A stretch of DNA of 64,000 nucleotides, from the NCBI GenBank assembly GCA_014529385.2, contig CM043958.1, positions 89,051,025-89,115,024 of the forward strand, read 5' to 3'. Both the position numbers and the translations under genes were made by a program. Of this stretch, positions 45,891-57,740 are shown piece after piece; position 1 is the stretch's first letter, and each line of letters opens with the position of its first letter. The notes below the pieces were generated by a model. That model ran no database searches. It saw only the letters and a program-made list of their open reading frames with translations, and was not told the origin of the DNA. Origin of the DNA: Adiantum capillus-veneris (taxonomy: Eukaryota; Streptophyta; Polypodiopsida; Polypodiales; Pteridaceae).

Positions 45891-48800
45891 CTACCCTACA
45901 CCTAACTGCTTGCGAAAATGCGCAAAGCTCTCTGAGGAAAGTCCTTTTGTAAGTAGATCAACAGGATTTTCTGTGGTGTGAACTTTGACAAGCTGAAGTT
46001 TCTTATCCTCGACCATTTCCCTGATGAAATGATACTTCACATCCACATGCTTTGTCTTTGAGTGATAAAATGGATTGCGAGCCAATTGTATAGCACTTTG
46101 ACTATCACAATATAACACAGGCATCTCTTCTTTGATTCCCAAATCTGTTACTAGTCGATTAAGCCAAATTGATTCTTTGCATGCCTCTGATGCTGCAACA
46201 TATTCAGCCTCTGTAGTAGACTAAGTAACACAATCTTGTAATCTAGAACGCCATGATACTGCTCCACCAGCCAATGTAAAGACATACCCTGACGTAGACC
46301 TTCGGTTGTCTAAGTCACCTGCATAATCTGAGTCTGTAAAACCCTTTACACTTAGCTCCTGACTCCCATAGCATATACGCATACTCTTTGTAGCCTTCAG
46401 GTATCTCAATATTCCTTTCACTGCCTCCCAATGTTTCTTGCCTGGGTTTGACATGTATCGACTTACTACTCCCACTCCAAATGCAATGTCTGGGCGAGTA
46501 GCAATCATTGCATACATCAAACTACCCACTGCAGACGCATATGGAATCTTATCCATTTCAGCATGTTCTTCCTTAGACACGGGACAATCTTGTTTGCTAA
46601 GTTTCACATATGGTGGCAATGGAACACTCAATGCCTTTCCCTTCTCCATATTGAAACGTTGCAAAACCTTGTCAATATACTATGTTTGAGATAACCAAAT
46701 CAACTTCTTTGATCTGTCTCTCTCAATGCGCATACCAAGTGTATGACTTGCCTCACCCATGTCTTTCATGTCAAACGATTTTGCCATCTTTGACTTCAAA
46801 GCTGAAATTTCTTCCAAGTGCTTGCTAGCAATCAACATGTCATCCACATACAAAATAAGGATCAACCAACTACCATCCTTAGCCTTCTTTGTATATAGAC
46901 AGTGATCGAACTCACTACGTTTGTAGCCTTGAGAAAGCATAAACTTGTGGAATTTATGGTACCATGCCCTCGGTGATTGTTTTAAGCCATAAAGACTCTT
47001 TAACAACAGGCATACCCAATCTTCCTTGCCTTTCTCAACAAACCCTTCTGGCTGCTGCATGTAAATTTCCACATCTAAATCACCATGCAAGAACGCTGTC
47101 TTGACATCCATTTGGTGCAACACCAACCCTAATATGGCAACCAATGCAATAAAGCATCTCAATGTAGTCATTTTGACCACCGGAGAGAAGACTTCATCAA
47201 AGTCAATGCCTTGTTCTTGCTTAAAGCCCTTGGCAACAAGCCTTGCTTTTTACTTTGGCTGACTATCATGAGCGGTGATCTTATACCTGTAAACCCATTT
47301 ACAAGGTAGAGCCTTTTTGCCCTGTGGTAATTTAACTAGCTTCCATGTCTTATTTTTATGCAGAGCTGTCATTTTTGACTGCATGGCCAATTGCCAATTC
47401 CCGGAGTCCTTCATTTGCACTACTTCCTTGTAACATGAAGGCTCATTGCAATCAGTCAACATGACATAGTTCATAGATGGAACAAACCTATCAGGAGGTC
47501 GCGTGACACGTCCAGATCTACGCACAATAGGTGGCTCAGGCTCAGCCACAACCTGTGGTTCCACTTTATCCTGTCCTTGCTCCTCTTGAGCCCTGACATT
47601 TTGTCTTGCACGTGCAGGTCCATCTTCTTGGAAGACAACTCTTCTAATCTCCTCAACCCTCTCTGGTTTAGAATGATATTTGGATTCATTAAAGTGAACA
47701 TCATTGCTGCGGACAACCTTTCTGGATTCGGGATCCCAAAGTCTGTACCCCATCTCACCAGAATTACCATAGCCTAGAAAGATGCACTTTCTACTCTTTG
47801 GCTCAAGTTTGTTCCTCAATTCCTTTGGAACGTGAGTATATGCCTCACAACCAAAGACTCTGAGATGCTTGTATGAGGGCATTTTGCCTGACCATACCAT
47901 CTCTGGCACTGAATCCTTCTGCAAAACCTTACTAGGAGATCTATTTACAAGATGAACAGCTGTTGATACAGCTTCAGCCCAAAACCCATTTGGCAGTTGT
48001 GCATTAGACAACATACTTCTGACCTTCTCTTGTATGGTCCTATTCATCCTCTCAGCAACACCATTTTGAGGAGGATTGTAAGGAGCAGTAAGTTCACGTT
48101 CTATACCTTTTGACTCACAAAAGTCCTGAAAGGCCTTTGAAACATACTCTCCACCATTGTCAGTGCGTAATCATTTAAGCTTCTTGCCACTCTGATTCTC
48201 CACAAGTGTCACAAACGTTTTGAAAACACTAAATGCTTCATCCTTGTGCTTGAGAAAGTAAACCCATACTTTCCTCGAGTAATCATCTATAAATGTCATA
48301 AAGTAAGAAGCTCCCCCTAGAGATAGGTTAGGCATAGGTCCACACAAATCACTATGAACAAGTGCCAACTGTGTATCTCTTCTACTGCTTCTATGCTTAT
48401 GTGGCTGCTGTGTTTGCTTACCATACAGACAATGTTCACAGAATTCAAAATCATTAAATGAAAAGCCAATCAAATAACCAGAACGAGACAAGATTTCCAT
48501 TCCCTTCTTGGACATATGTCCTAACCGGCTATGCCACAAAGAAACGTTCGGCTGCTCGGTTACATTGATTACATTTTTAGAGACATTTGATACATAAATC
48601 ATGTAAAGTCCTCCAGACTTTACTCCATGTGCTACTGTCATAGAACCCTTGGATATCTTCCACATGTTCTGTCCAAAAGTGGTGACGTAGCCAGCATCAT
48701 CAAGTAAACATGTGCTGATCAAGCTCTTTGTAATTGCGGGAACATGTCTCACATTCTTCAGCGTGAAAGAAGAGCCATTCTGAAACTTCAATTGAACATC

Positions 48801-49871
48801 TCCAACACCTAAGATCTCACATGTCTGCCCATTGCCTAGCCGAACATGATCTTTAGTGGTCACATAAGAAGTAAACCACTCCTTGTTTGGAGACACATGA
48901 AGTGATGCCCCTGAGTCTAGAATCCAGTCTCTCAGTGCATTTCCATCAGATGCTATAAGAAGAGCTGAGTCCATTGTATTCTTCAAGAAGTAGATGTCTC
49001 CTGACACTAGACTGTCATCCTCTGCAACAGTGTTTGTCACATTTATTTCTTGAATCTTCACTGAGGACTTGTTCTTCTCACCATGGTCTTCATCTTTCTC
49101 TTTGCCTTTTTCTGCTTTCCATTCTCTGCAGTCTCTTTTCATGTGACCCTTCTTGCCACAATGGTAGCATTCTATGTCACTCTTGCCTTTAGCACTACGG
49201 GACTTGCTACGAGACTGATTCCTCTTTCCACCTTTGTACTTTTCTTTGGTCCTTCCCCTGACAACTAAGGCTGTTCCTTTGCCTTTGTCCATTGTCTTTC
49301 TATTGGTTTCTTCAGTAAGCAGACTTCCTTCTATACCTGCTATGTCCAAACCATCTGGAGGTGCAGAATTACTCAAAGCTGTGCGAAAAGTGTCCCAACT
49401 TTCCGGCAATGTGATCAACAGGAACATAGCTCTAACAGGTTCATCAAACTTGACACCTTGAGCTGACAACTAACTATAGATTGTGTTGAATTCATTCAGA
49501 TGATTGGACATAGGTGTCCCTTCTTTCATCTTCAAGTCAACAAGCTTCTTAAGCCAGTATACCTGTGAAGCTGCACTCTGCTTCTCATAAAGATCACTCA
49601 GCTTTAACCATGCTTGATAAGCCGACATCTCGTCTGCTACATTGAAGTAAACGCTTTCTGCCAAAGTCGGCATAATGGTAGAAATTGCCAATTCATCCAT
49701 TTCGCTCCATTCATCTTCGTCCATATCTTCTGGTTTTATCCCCTTGAGCTTTATAGGTTTTATCTGCTTCTTTTGTACCAACACGTGCCAAATCTGCTTC
49801 TTCCACAATGGGAAATTGGTTCCATCGAGTTTCTTGATATTGTAAAGAGCAGTGTCCTGTGATCCAGCCAT
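45891..49871 (-). pseudogene. copia D copy 1: gag-pol polyprotein with five internal stops
   Basis: One frame runs from ATG 49871 (MAGSQDTALYNIKKLDGTNF) to the stop at 45891. Order: gag; zinc knuckle CYHCGKKGHMKRDC; protease WILDSGASLHVS; integrase with HSRLGHMS, CEHCLYGK and catalytic HSDLCGPM, LRTDNGGEY and NGVAERMNR; reverse transcriptase with LYGLKQSPRAWYHK and YVDDMLIAS; RNase H STTEAEYVA to LVKVHTTENPVDLLTK. Stops lie at 49470 (after FNTIYS), 48171 (after GKKLK), 47250 (after DSQPK), 46680 (after LIWLSQT) and 46221 (after LQDCVT). The first two also occur in the second copy. Length and order are otherwise normal for the family. Confidence 0.93.
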
Positions 49872-50930
49872 AGCTACGCTTCACAGTAGTTTACTTTCCT
49901 GGGAAAAATTCGGCAGAGTTACCCCTGTAAACTGACCTCTGAACCAATATCAACCTGTCAAATGAACCAAGAAAGCTTCAGATTCTGCAGAAATTTGGGC
50001 AGAGTCTCCTTTGTAAAATGGCTCTAGTGTACTAAAAACAGACCAAAAAACAGCTCAAAAAACACTGTGTCTCTGACACTGTAAGCTGCGGGTAAACCTG
50101 TCGTGCACCTGTACTGTCTCTCACTGTCCTGTCACTATCCCATAAGCATAGACTGTGAAAATGCCTCAACGGCAGTAAAGCAAAGATGCAATCCCAACTG
50201 TCTAACTCACAGTCAATACATCCTAGCTGCCTATCTAAGGGTGCTCGAGGGATCGCTCCAAGATCTGTATCACCGAAAGGATCTCAACATTCGAGAATCC
50301 CCCAACTCAATAAAACCTCACTTGACCCTCAACAAAGGCTGCAATAAATCTGACAGTACATAGACTTCCCACAAAGTCATACATCCACAAATTTCCCACT
50401 GTATGCTATAACCGCTGCGGCGGTTGTTTGCTGCGTGACTTACAGCCAGCAAACCCTCAACAGACATACATCATCTCTGAAAATACATCCCATGTGGAAG
50501 TACCTACAATGTCAGGATGAAATCTGGAATATCAAGCAGCAAACACAAGCTACCTGATGAACTAGTGGATGTTGCCTACAGTCTGTGTGTAGATGCGTTC
50601 GTGTTGTATGTGACACGCCTCCAAGAACTATGAGCCGTCCTTCGATGTGTAGACAGCCACAAATCAACACTCTGGGAGTGTCGATATCCTCAACACCTGG
50701 AGTCGTAGGCCGAAAAACCCCAAATTTGTAGAGTCGAATCTGCACCCGCCGAGACCAGTCAAAAATGGCTTGCGCAGACCTTTGTCGAAGCCGAACGGTG
50801 GCCGAGATAACCTCAGAATGAAATTCTGAGAACACCGAGATTTGGGGCCGTGTCTTTGCCTGTCAAATTTCACTCCAATCTGAGCTGGTGACTCTAGCCT
50901 CCTACAGTGCTGCCCCGAGCCTCGATCTGA
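49872..50930 (-). other. Long 5' leader of copia D
   Basis: About 1.06 kb separates the primer site from the gag ATG, and the other copy has nearly the same spacing (59677-60717). It holds several short frames (for example 50835-50512) but no recognised domain. Confidence 0.7.
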
Positions 50931-50942
50931 GCTCTGATACCA
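50931..50942 (-). other. Primer binding site of copia D copy 1
   Basis: Minus strand TGGTATCAGAGC, two bases from the LTR. Confidence 0.93.
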
Positions 50943-50944
50943 GT

Positions 50945-51136
50945 TGAAGGAGTACGAGCGGAAGTGCGACGCGAGAGAGAGTGCGAGAAGAAGAGCACGA
51001 CGATATGGTGAACTCGCTCTACTGTAATGTGTAGAGCATAGTGAGTTCTTATTAGGTTTTTACAAGAGAATATGTGTACATACCTGGCGGCCCGCCCACT
51101 TACCTGGGCGACCACATTGGGCTTTATACCCCAACA
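50945..51136 (-). repeat. 5' LTR of copia D copy 1
   Basis: 192 bp, four differences from the 3' LTR. Confidence 0.96.
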
Positions 51137-51666
51137 GGCTCTCACTTCTCACAAGCTTGGAGAAGGAGGTGGAGTTCCTCAACTTTCACCAAATGAGAAT
51201 GAATCCACAAAATGAGTGTGTGTGTGTGGTGTATATGCCCCCAGCACCCCCCTTGCTTGCTTGGGGTGATTTGTAGCTTTTACACATGTTTCAAGCTCAT
51301 TGGACCCCTCTCTCCCCTAGCCAATCACATGCAGCATGCATTCAAGTACATGGGTAGTCTTTGGACAAGTGTCCTCCTTACCCCTTAGACAGAGAGAGCT
51401 TTAAAATATCTAGATATTTGTTGGATGGAACTAGAAGCTCATTGGACCCCTCTTTAACCCAACCAATAGCATTCAAGCACACCATGTGGTTAAGCATAGG
51501 GAGAGTCTGACATGTGTCCCATGTGCCTTTGAGAAAAGGAGTGCCCTTTGGGTGAGTGGAAGGTTATGTCAAAGATTCCCCTGACTTTGGGACTTTCATG
51601 CATAGGAAGCTTCTCAAGCATCTTCCTCATTAAGTTTGTAGGGTCTCTTTTTTACTCAAGCACCTT

Positions 51667-51667
<1 letters not shown>

Positions 51668-51707
<40 letters not shown>
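51668..51707. repeat. Poly-C tract in the LTR
   Basis: An unbroken run of 40 C residues, absent from the other LTR of the same element. Confidence 0.95.
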
Positions 51708-51905
51708 ATGCATGGGAAGCTTCTCAAGCACCTTCCTCATTAAATATGACAAGCACCTCAAGTACCTTAGTCATCAAGCATGACAAGCACCTCAAGCACC
51801 TTAGTCATCAAGCACGCACCTAGTCATCAAGCATGAGAAGCACCTCAAGCACCTTAGTCATCAAGCACACACCTTAGTCATCAAGCAAAACAAGCACCTC
51901 AAGCT
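51708..51905. repeat. Tandem CATCAAGCA/CACCTCAAGCACC units
   Basis: Several imperfect units of about 30-45 bp repeat CAAGCACCTCAAGCACCTTAG and neighbours. The other LTR (25135-25185) has only one or two. Confidence 0.8.
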
Positions 51906-52325
51906 TAGGTTGGGTTCCCACCTCAAGCGCAGTCCTAGCGTGCCTAAGGTCAAAGGACTTTTAACACTAAGCATTGGAGGTCTTTAATGAAGCTAACCCT
52001 AAGGTCTTTTAAGCTCCATTATTTGCATGTTGCTCTTTGATAGACTACTTCCTTTTGGACCCGTATTGAGATGTAACCATCTCTCCTCTTGGTCCCCTGC
52101 TGAGATAAGTCTAGAAGCACTTATTACACATTGCTCTTTGGTAGACCGTCTCCTTTTCGACCCGTATTGAGATGCAACCATACCTCATTTTGGTCCCCTG
52201 TTGAGATAGGTTTAGAAGCACATATCTCAATTCTAACTCTTGTTCTTGTTTATTCTCATTAAATGATCAGTTTAATATGAGAAAATCATTTGGGTAAGCT
52301 AGATAATAGATTTTATGACAAGATC

Positions 52326-52748
52326 TATAGCATAAAATAACCAAGAAGAGTCGACAGCAAACTGAATTTCATTCAATAGCCCATTTGTAGCAGCTTCAGC
52401 TTGAACATAAGCCTCAAAATCACTTATGAGCACCGAGCACGGAACCGGAAGGTGTAAGGGTAAAATAAAGTTGGACATCTTCAAGAAAGTGTGAACATAA
52501 AAGAAATTAAAAACAAGCTCTCTGTGTGATGTAGCAATTGGTGCAGAATGACAGTGTGGAGGATGTTTTTGCTCGCACAGGGCTAAGGAGACTTAGTTAG
52601 GAGATGCTTTAGTGTCGGAGGTTCAGAAATCCAGGGCAAATCTACTGCTGCCGATTATGGGCAAAAGCATGCAGGTTGATCGCCTCCCTTCTCTCTGCAT
52701 AAGTGGCTGCTCCCGCACCGTGTTGACTCAAGCTGAGGCCGCCAAGAG
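52326..52748 (-). other. copia C: 5' leader
   Basis: Lies between the copia C primer site and the gypsy insertion; the leader resumes at 24088. A 61-codon minus frame (52484-52299) has no recognised domain. Confidence 0.55.
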
Positions 52749-52760
52749 GCTCTGGTACCA
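52749..52760 (-). other. Primer binding site of copia C (variant)
   Basis: Minus strand TGGTACCAGAGC, one base different from the standard initiator tRNA-Met site. Confidence 0.75.
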
Positions 52761-52765
52761 GTTAA

Positions 52766-52994
52766 TGGGAGAGCTATGGAGGATGGTGAAGCCTTGCAGC
52801 CATGTCGTGTAGGGAGATTGCAAAAAATAGAGAACGAGAGAGAAGAGAGAGTCGCTACAGTATAAAGTAAAAATATGTTATCTTAATTGAGAAAATAACC
52901 TTACATATATAGCTTTCCATGCTTGCCATGCAATGGCCATGCAGACTGGAACCGCCTACTATAGGTTGTGCCCACAGGCTTGACATACCTAACA
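52766..52994 (-). repeat. 5' LTR of copia C
   Basis: About 229 bp; the minus strand starts TGTTAGGTATG and ends CTCTCCCA. Bounds are inferred from TG/CA ends and the adjacent primer site, since no second LTR is in the window. Confidence 0.6.
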
Positions 52995-53024
52995 TACACT
53001 ATGTGCCGACTCTCGTTCATCGCA

Positions 53025-53163
53025 TTACCATATATGTGGTAGTGATTTGTGTGAACACACTTAGGACCGTCAGGGAACTTTTTCCCTCACTAGGGTTTTT
53101 TTCGCATGCATTGTATATACACCCATCACTCTAGGACCAACTTATTTTACTATTTGCACACTA
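53025..53163 (+). repeat. Diverged copia A LTR fragment
   Basis: Matches the first about 140 bases of the copia A LTR (ACCATATATGTGGTAGTG to TTGCACACTA) with many substitutions. It ends at the same LTR position as the fragment at 38855-38996. Confidence 0.8.
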
Positions 53164-53169
53164 GGCAAC

Positions 53170-56100
53170 ACACACGATTCATATACACGCAATAGATGAT
53201 GTTTTCTCTTATTGGTGTGCATGATTATATACAATAGTAAAACAATTCATGTGGCATTTATTTTGCTTATTCTTTATCATCTTACGATTAATCATTCCAG
53301 TGCTATAATTCATGGTGTATGCATAGCATGTATTCCATTCAATGATTGATGCAATGATATACCAATATATTATGATTTACATTGAGGACAAGGGTCTTGG
53401 AATATCACAATGATCTTTGCTCGTGACACAAGTTTCTAAGGTGTTAAGATGGCTCAACCTACTAACAAGTGTCTTATGGTGGTGCTATAGTTTGACGGAG
53501 CTTATGTACCATTCATGTTACACTTATGGAAGATTTTCTATGAGACAAGGGATGCAAGTGCACTCATCTCTCTTACCAAATAATGATTTCTTTATAGAAT
53601 ATTCATTTATGACAAAGGCATGCATAGCTACAAAGGTAAAAACCAAGCGAACAATTAACACTTTTATGTTTTCCAAACTCTTGAAGATAGATTGGATTAT
53701 AAAGATCCCATGACTGAATGGATAGAAAACCTTTCCATGGCACTTGTTATCAGCCAAAAGGGTGGATAATATGGTATAGGAGCTTATGGAGTTCAGTTGA
53801 GCGATGTGGACGGTCAATGTATCAACATCAAGTGGAGACACATTTCACATGTGGAGAGTAATTAGGAAACTTGCACCATATTTTTATATGTGTCATGATA
53901 TGTCATATGGTGTTGATCACTCTAGTTCTATGAGGGTCATTACAACACTCTCTTCTTAAACAATTACGTGGTCAAGGTTGTCTTGGATATGATGATGGTT
54001 ATGTTTGCAAAAGTGGCTAGATATAAAGTATATCAACCTCATGATGGGTGTATGTATAACCCAGGGATGCCATTATGTCCAACCTTATTATGGTTCTCTA
54101 TAAATAGACTAAATAATGTACATTTTTGTTATCTTCACCCGTTGTTCCTTTTAACAGATGGATGAATACATTCTGCTTATGAAATGTTTATGAATTGAGC
54201 ATTCGAATTTTGTTTTTACATCTTCTGAATATACAAGGCTATTTGTGGAGATTGTACTTTTATGATGTTAACGAAGTTTTTGGTCAAGTGGAAGGACAAA
54301 CGTTGGATGGAGGCAAAGGGGAACACACCCGATACACAAACAACACGCCTCTCTATAGCCCAGGATAATCACTGCACCCCAATCCACTAGAGTTCACCTT
54401 CAAAACTTGAATAACTGACAACAGACCACACCGGATTTTACCTGTTTATGATCATGCCACAACACACACCGCTCTCTCTTTCTCTCTCACACACACAGAG
54501 GCCCGGGGAGGTACACACATCTCAAACATCAGCACCAGATGATTGGGACAGAGCAAAGAGAAGAAGGGGGGGAAGGGGGAAGAAACGGCATGAAATTCTG
54601 ACATGGTTTGCTTGAATTGTGGCAAAAAAACATCATCTACAACAACCATGAAACTGACTACAATTGCTCCATTGCTTCGACATCAACGAGCACAAAAAAT
54701 CTTGACAATCGATGGCTTCGTCTCTGAGCGGCTCTCCTCATTGAGAGTGGCAAGAAACAACATTGTTGTCGATGCCCTCATTGGCTCCGACCTGCCTCCC
54801 CAAAGCTCCTCCTCCAAAACGAGCTCCCCGTCGAGCTTCGCCAAGAAGACTCCGTCCACAAGCTCTCTCCTTGAGATCCTTCTCCAAAACCGCCTTCTTC
54901 TCCTTCGGCTCCCGAAGAAAACTCCCCTCGAAAGACCACCACGGAGCTCCCTCTCAAGAGCTCCGTCTTCTCCCCAAGAGAGCCCTCCCGAAGCTGCAAA
55001 AAACTGCCCCTTCAACCGATAAAAGAGTTTCCCTTTTGGGCCTGTGTGGTCCTCCCTATTTTGAGGCGACCATTCTTTTTTTTTTTTGGCCTCCAACTCA
55101 TGTGCACCTTGGCTTCTATTTTCAGCCAATCTTGCTCTCCAAGTCATGTGGGAGGGCTTTCCCCGTTGTCACGGTAGTGATAGCCGTTTTTCGGCTCTCC
55201 GTAATTGCCATAGTGAGTTAATCCACCCTACCAAAATCATCCAAACACTGTGGCTATCCCTACCATTTCACTGTATTTAGGTGTGTGTGAGTTAGGGGAC
55301 TTTTCCCATATCTTCTTAAAAACCCTTAATTAGCTAATCACTAGGCTAGTTGAGCCAAAAAATATAAAAAAATATAAAAAATATAAGTATATTATGGTCC
55401 ATTTTTGTGTAAATATTTCATTGTATATAGAGCCTAAATAAAAGGATTTTTCATAATTATTTTGGTATTTATTTAAATATTTCTACCTATGGTGTGTTAT
55501 TTATGCTATGTACATTGACTCACCATTACCATATTTTTCCTTACCATTTTGCATACTCTTTATTCCATATAAAAATAATTTCATGCAAGCTTCTCTTATT
55601 TTTTGTGTAACTCCATCCCAACAAAAATCCAAAAAAACTAGTTTATTTATGTGTATATTTTTTTCACTATTGTCATTTTTTTCCTACATCTATTCTCTAT
55701 TACTCTCATAAATTAGACCACCAAAAATATTCATCTTTTTTATGGTAGACTTATAATGAGAGAGATTTATTTTGACCCCTTTATATTTTTTCCACCTATA
55801 TTATTTATATTTGACATATACATATTTTTTTAGACCCCTCAATATTTGATTTTCTTAGTTGTACTATTCACTTATATCATGATCTCAACGATATCTTCAA
55901 TTATAGACCTACCAAATAAGGTCAAGGGTATGTGGAATGCATGCATGCACCATGGGGAGCTCACTCTTGGAGGCATTCAAAAGAATCATCCAAAGAAAGA
56001 CCTCACAAGGACTTTGTGCAGTGGAAAAAACAGTCGGTTTTGAGGAATTTTTAAAGATCACATGCTCCCCGAATTTGAAAAGGTGATACAAACAAAAGTT

Positions 56101-56930
56101 GTAGCTCGTGAGCTGAACTTTTACCTCATATTTTTTTCATATTTTTTTGAGCTACGAGCTGTGAGCTATGATTTTATTGGTGGACCCCAGTTTGCCCATG
56201 CTATGCAGCCACACTCTCTCTTCCACTTTATCATTTTCCTCTTTCACACACACTCCTCCCTCTCCTTCCCACTCCCAAACCTGCAACTCCCATGTCCTAA
56301 TTCACCCTCTTCACCATTGCCACTTCTCTCACACCTCCATAGTCTTCATCCTCCATTTCTACACCCTAGGTGTCCCCCTTTCTCTCTACATATATGTCCA
56401 TATTACCATACTCTCTTCAGCTTTGTAAAGAACTTCAAAAAATCAGTAAAAATCCAAGGTTAACCTCTGCAAATGAAGGCTTTATCATGAATTTTCCAAG
56501 GTTTGAAGATAACGTAGCTTCATCGACACGCGTTACTTCGCCATGCTAACCGCTTCTTCTACCGGTGCTGTAAAGAGGTGAATGTCAACTTCTCCAAAGC
56601 TTCAACCTTGCTTTACAAGCTTATCTCTTCTCTAACTTTTCTCATCATATATCTCACCATTTGGTGAATGATTTTGTAAATATTTTTTTGTGATAATTAC
56701 TAACTACTAACCACTAACCTTATTGTAAAATGCACCCTCTACTAGAGTAGGCACTCCAAAATTATTCACTCAATCCTCTCTCCTTTCATCCTAAAAAATT
56801 CTCTTCCCTTGAGCCCACATCCATGTGACTCAAAGGACAAGAGAGACCCACCCCCATTAAAAAATAAATAAAAATATGCATAATCTTTTATTCCTTCAAA
56901 TAAACTTGATTAGGCCTAATCCAAATCGGG
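53170..56930. other. No recognised gene
   Basis: Mostly AT-rich. The region 54600-55220 has long frames on both strands, but they are low-complexity (Ser/Pro/Arg/Glu) and mirror each other, so I do not call a gene. Pyrimidine-rich stretches occur near 54470-54500 and 56210-56400. Confidence 0.5.
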
Positions 56931-56941
56931 GCTTCTAAAAC

Positions 56942-56951
56942 CTATAAATAG
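56942..56951 (+). promoter_or_regulatory. Strong plant-type TATA box
   Basis: CTATAAATAG is followed within about 40 bases by a pyrimidine-rich stretch and a CACACC-rich leader, an arrangement common in retroelement LTRs and plant core promoters. No open gene follows, so a solo LTR is plausible. Confidence 0.4.
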
Positions 56952-57740
56952 AGCCCTTCTCTCCCTTGTAAAACATCACATGATCACACTACACCACACC
57001 ATTATCAACACATAACACACCACTCTTCAAGACTAGTTGTGTAGAGTGTGTGCATCGTGAGTGCTCTATTCCATCATTACACATAGGTGCATGGAGAAGC
57101 TTGAAGTTAGTTATGCCATCTAGAGTAGTGGAGTGATACTATACTTTGCAATCACACTTGTAGTCTACTCTTGTCCATAAATAAGATTCATAGTTTTGGG
57201 TGCAATTGTATGCTGCAACTACGACTCTTCTCTCCAAATTGACTTGATAAGTTGGCTCATCAGGTGGTTGAAGGTATATTCTCCTTGAAGTTTGTTGTGC
57301 CATTTCATGCTTGGTGGTTTGAGGGCTTGTTGAATTGTTTGCCAAAACTTTCAATTGTAAGAGGGTGCTCGATGAGAGGGCTCCCGTGACCCTAAGACAA
57401 TTTGTGTATTGGCAACAAGGTCAAGTTTTGTGTTGTCTCTCTATTTCTCATCAAGCTTTGTGTGCATCTAGTCTTTAAGGCTAAGACTGAGTTGCTCAAG
57501 TTGATTTGTGCGCTTTACCTCTCTCTGGCGTGGTGAATGTTTGTGTTTGGTGTGTGTGGCTATCTTGCATTCCCCTCTCTTTGTGCGTTTGAGTACAAGG
57601 AGATATCACGTGCCTCCTAGTTCGCATCTACAACTAGGTGGTGCCCCTTTTCTTGTTTGGTTTCTGGTTGTGGGTTGTTGTTGTCTCTGATTGTGCTTGC
57701 TCCAGCCCCAATTGAGCAGCACGGGAGCCTCGAAGGGTGT

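Larger units (their letters stand above)
45610..51136 (-). mobile_element. Ty1/copia family D, copy 1, complete with TSD
   Basis: Two 192-bp LTRs differ at four positions. GGCTC flanks both ends (45605-45609 and 51137-51141), a perfect 5-bp target duplication. Polypurine tract, primer site, a leader of about 1.06 kb and a single-frame polyprotein of about 1326 codons are present. Five in-frame stops interrupt it but there is no frameshift. It sits in the 5' LTR of the gypsy element and is one of the younger insertions. Confidence 0.96.
24094..52320 (-). mobile_element. Ty3/gypsy chromovirus-like element, expanded by three nested insertions
   Basis: Both LTRs are visible: 24094-25602 (3') and 44953-52320 (5', interrupted). 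Each starts TGTAATGG and ends TTATGACA on the plus strand. The flanks GGATC (24089-24093) and AGATC (52321-52325) match at four of five bases, as an old 5-bp target duplication would. Inside lie a primer site next to the right LTR, a purine tract next to the left LTR, and gag, protease, reverse transcriptase, RNase H, integrase and a chromodomain-like tail read right to left. Subtracting copia A, the CACTA element and copia D leaves about 8.6 kb, a normal size for the group. The coding region is full of frameshifts and lacks the reverse transcriptase catalytic box. Confidence 0.88.
44953..52320 (-). repeat. 5' LTR of the large gypsy element, interrupted by copia D
   Basis: LTR sequence is at 44953-45609 and 51142-52320 (about 1836 bp without the insertion), against 1509 bp for the other LTR. 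The extra length comes mostly from 51540-51900, with a poly-C run and repeated CATCAAGCA/CACCTCAAGCACC segments, and from a GA run at 45109-45156. Confidence 0.85.

Noticed and set aside
54603-55221. Overlapping long frames on both strands (up to 154 codons)
   Set aside because: The peptides are low-complexity Ser/Pro/Leu on one strand and Arg/Gly/Glu on the other, the mirror-image expected from skewed composition. No domain is visible on either strand.
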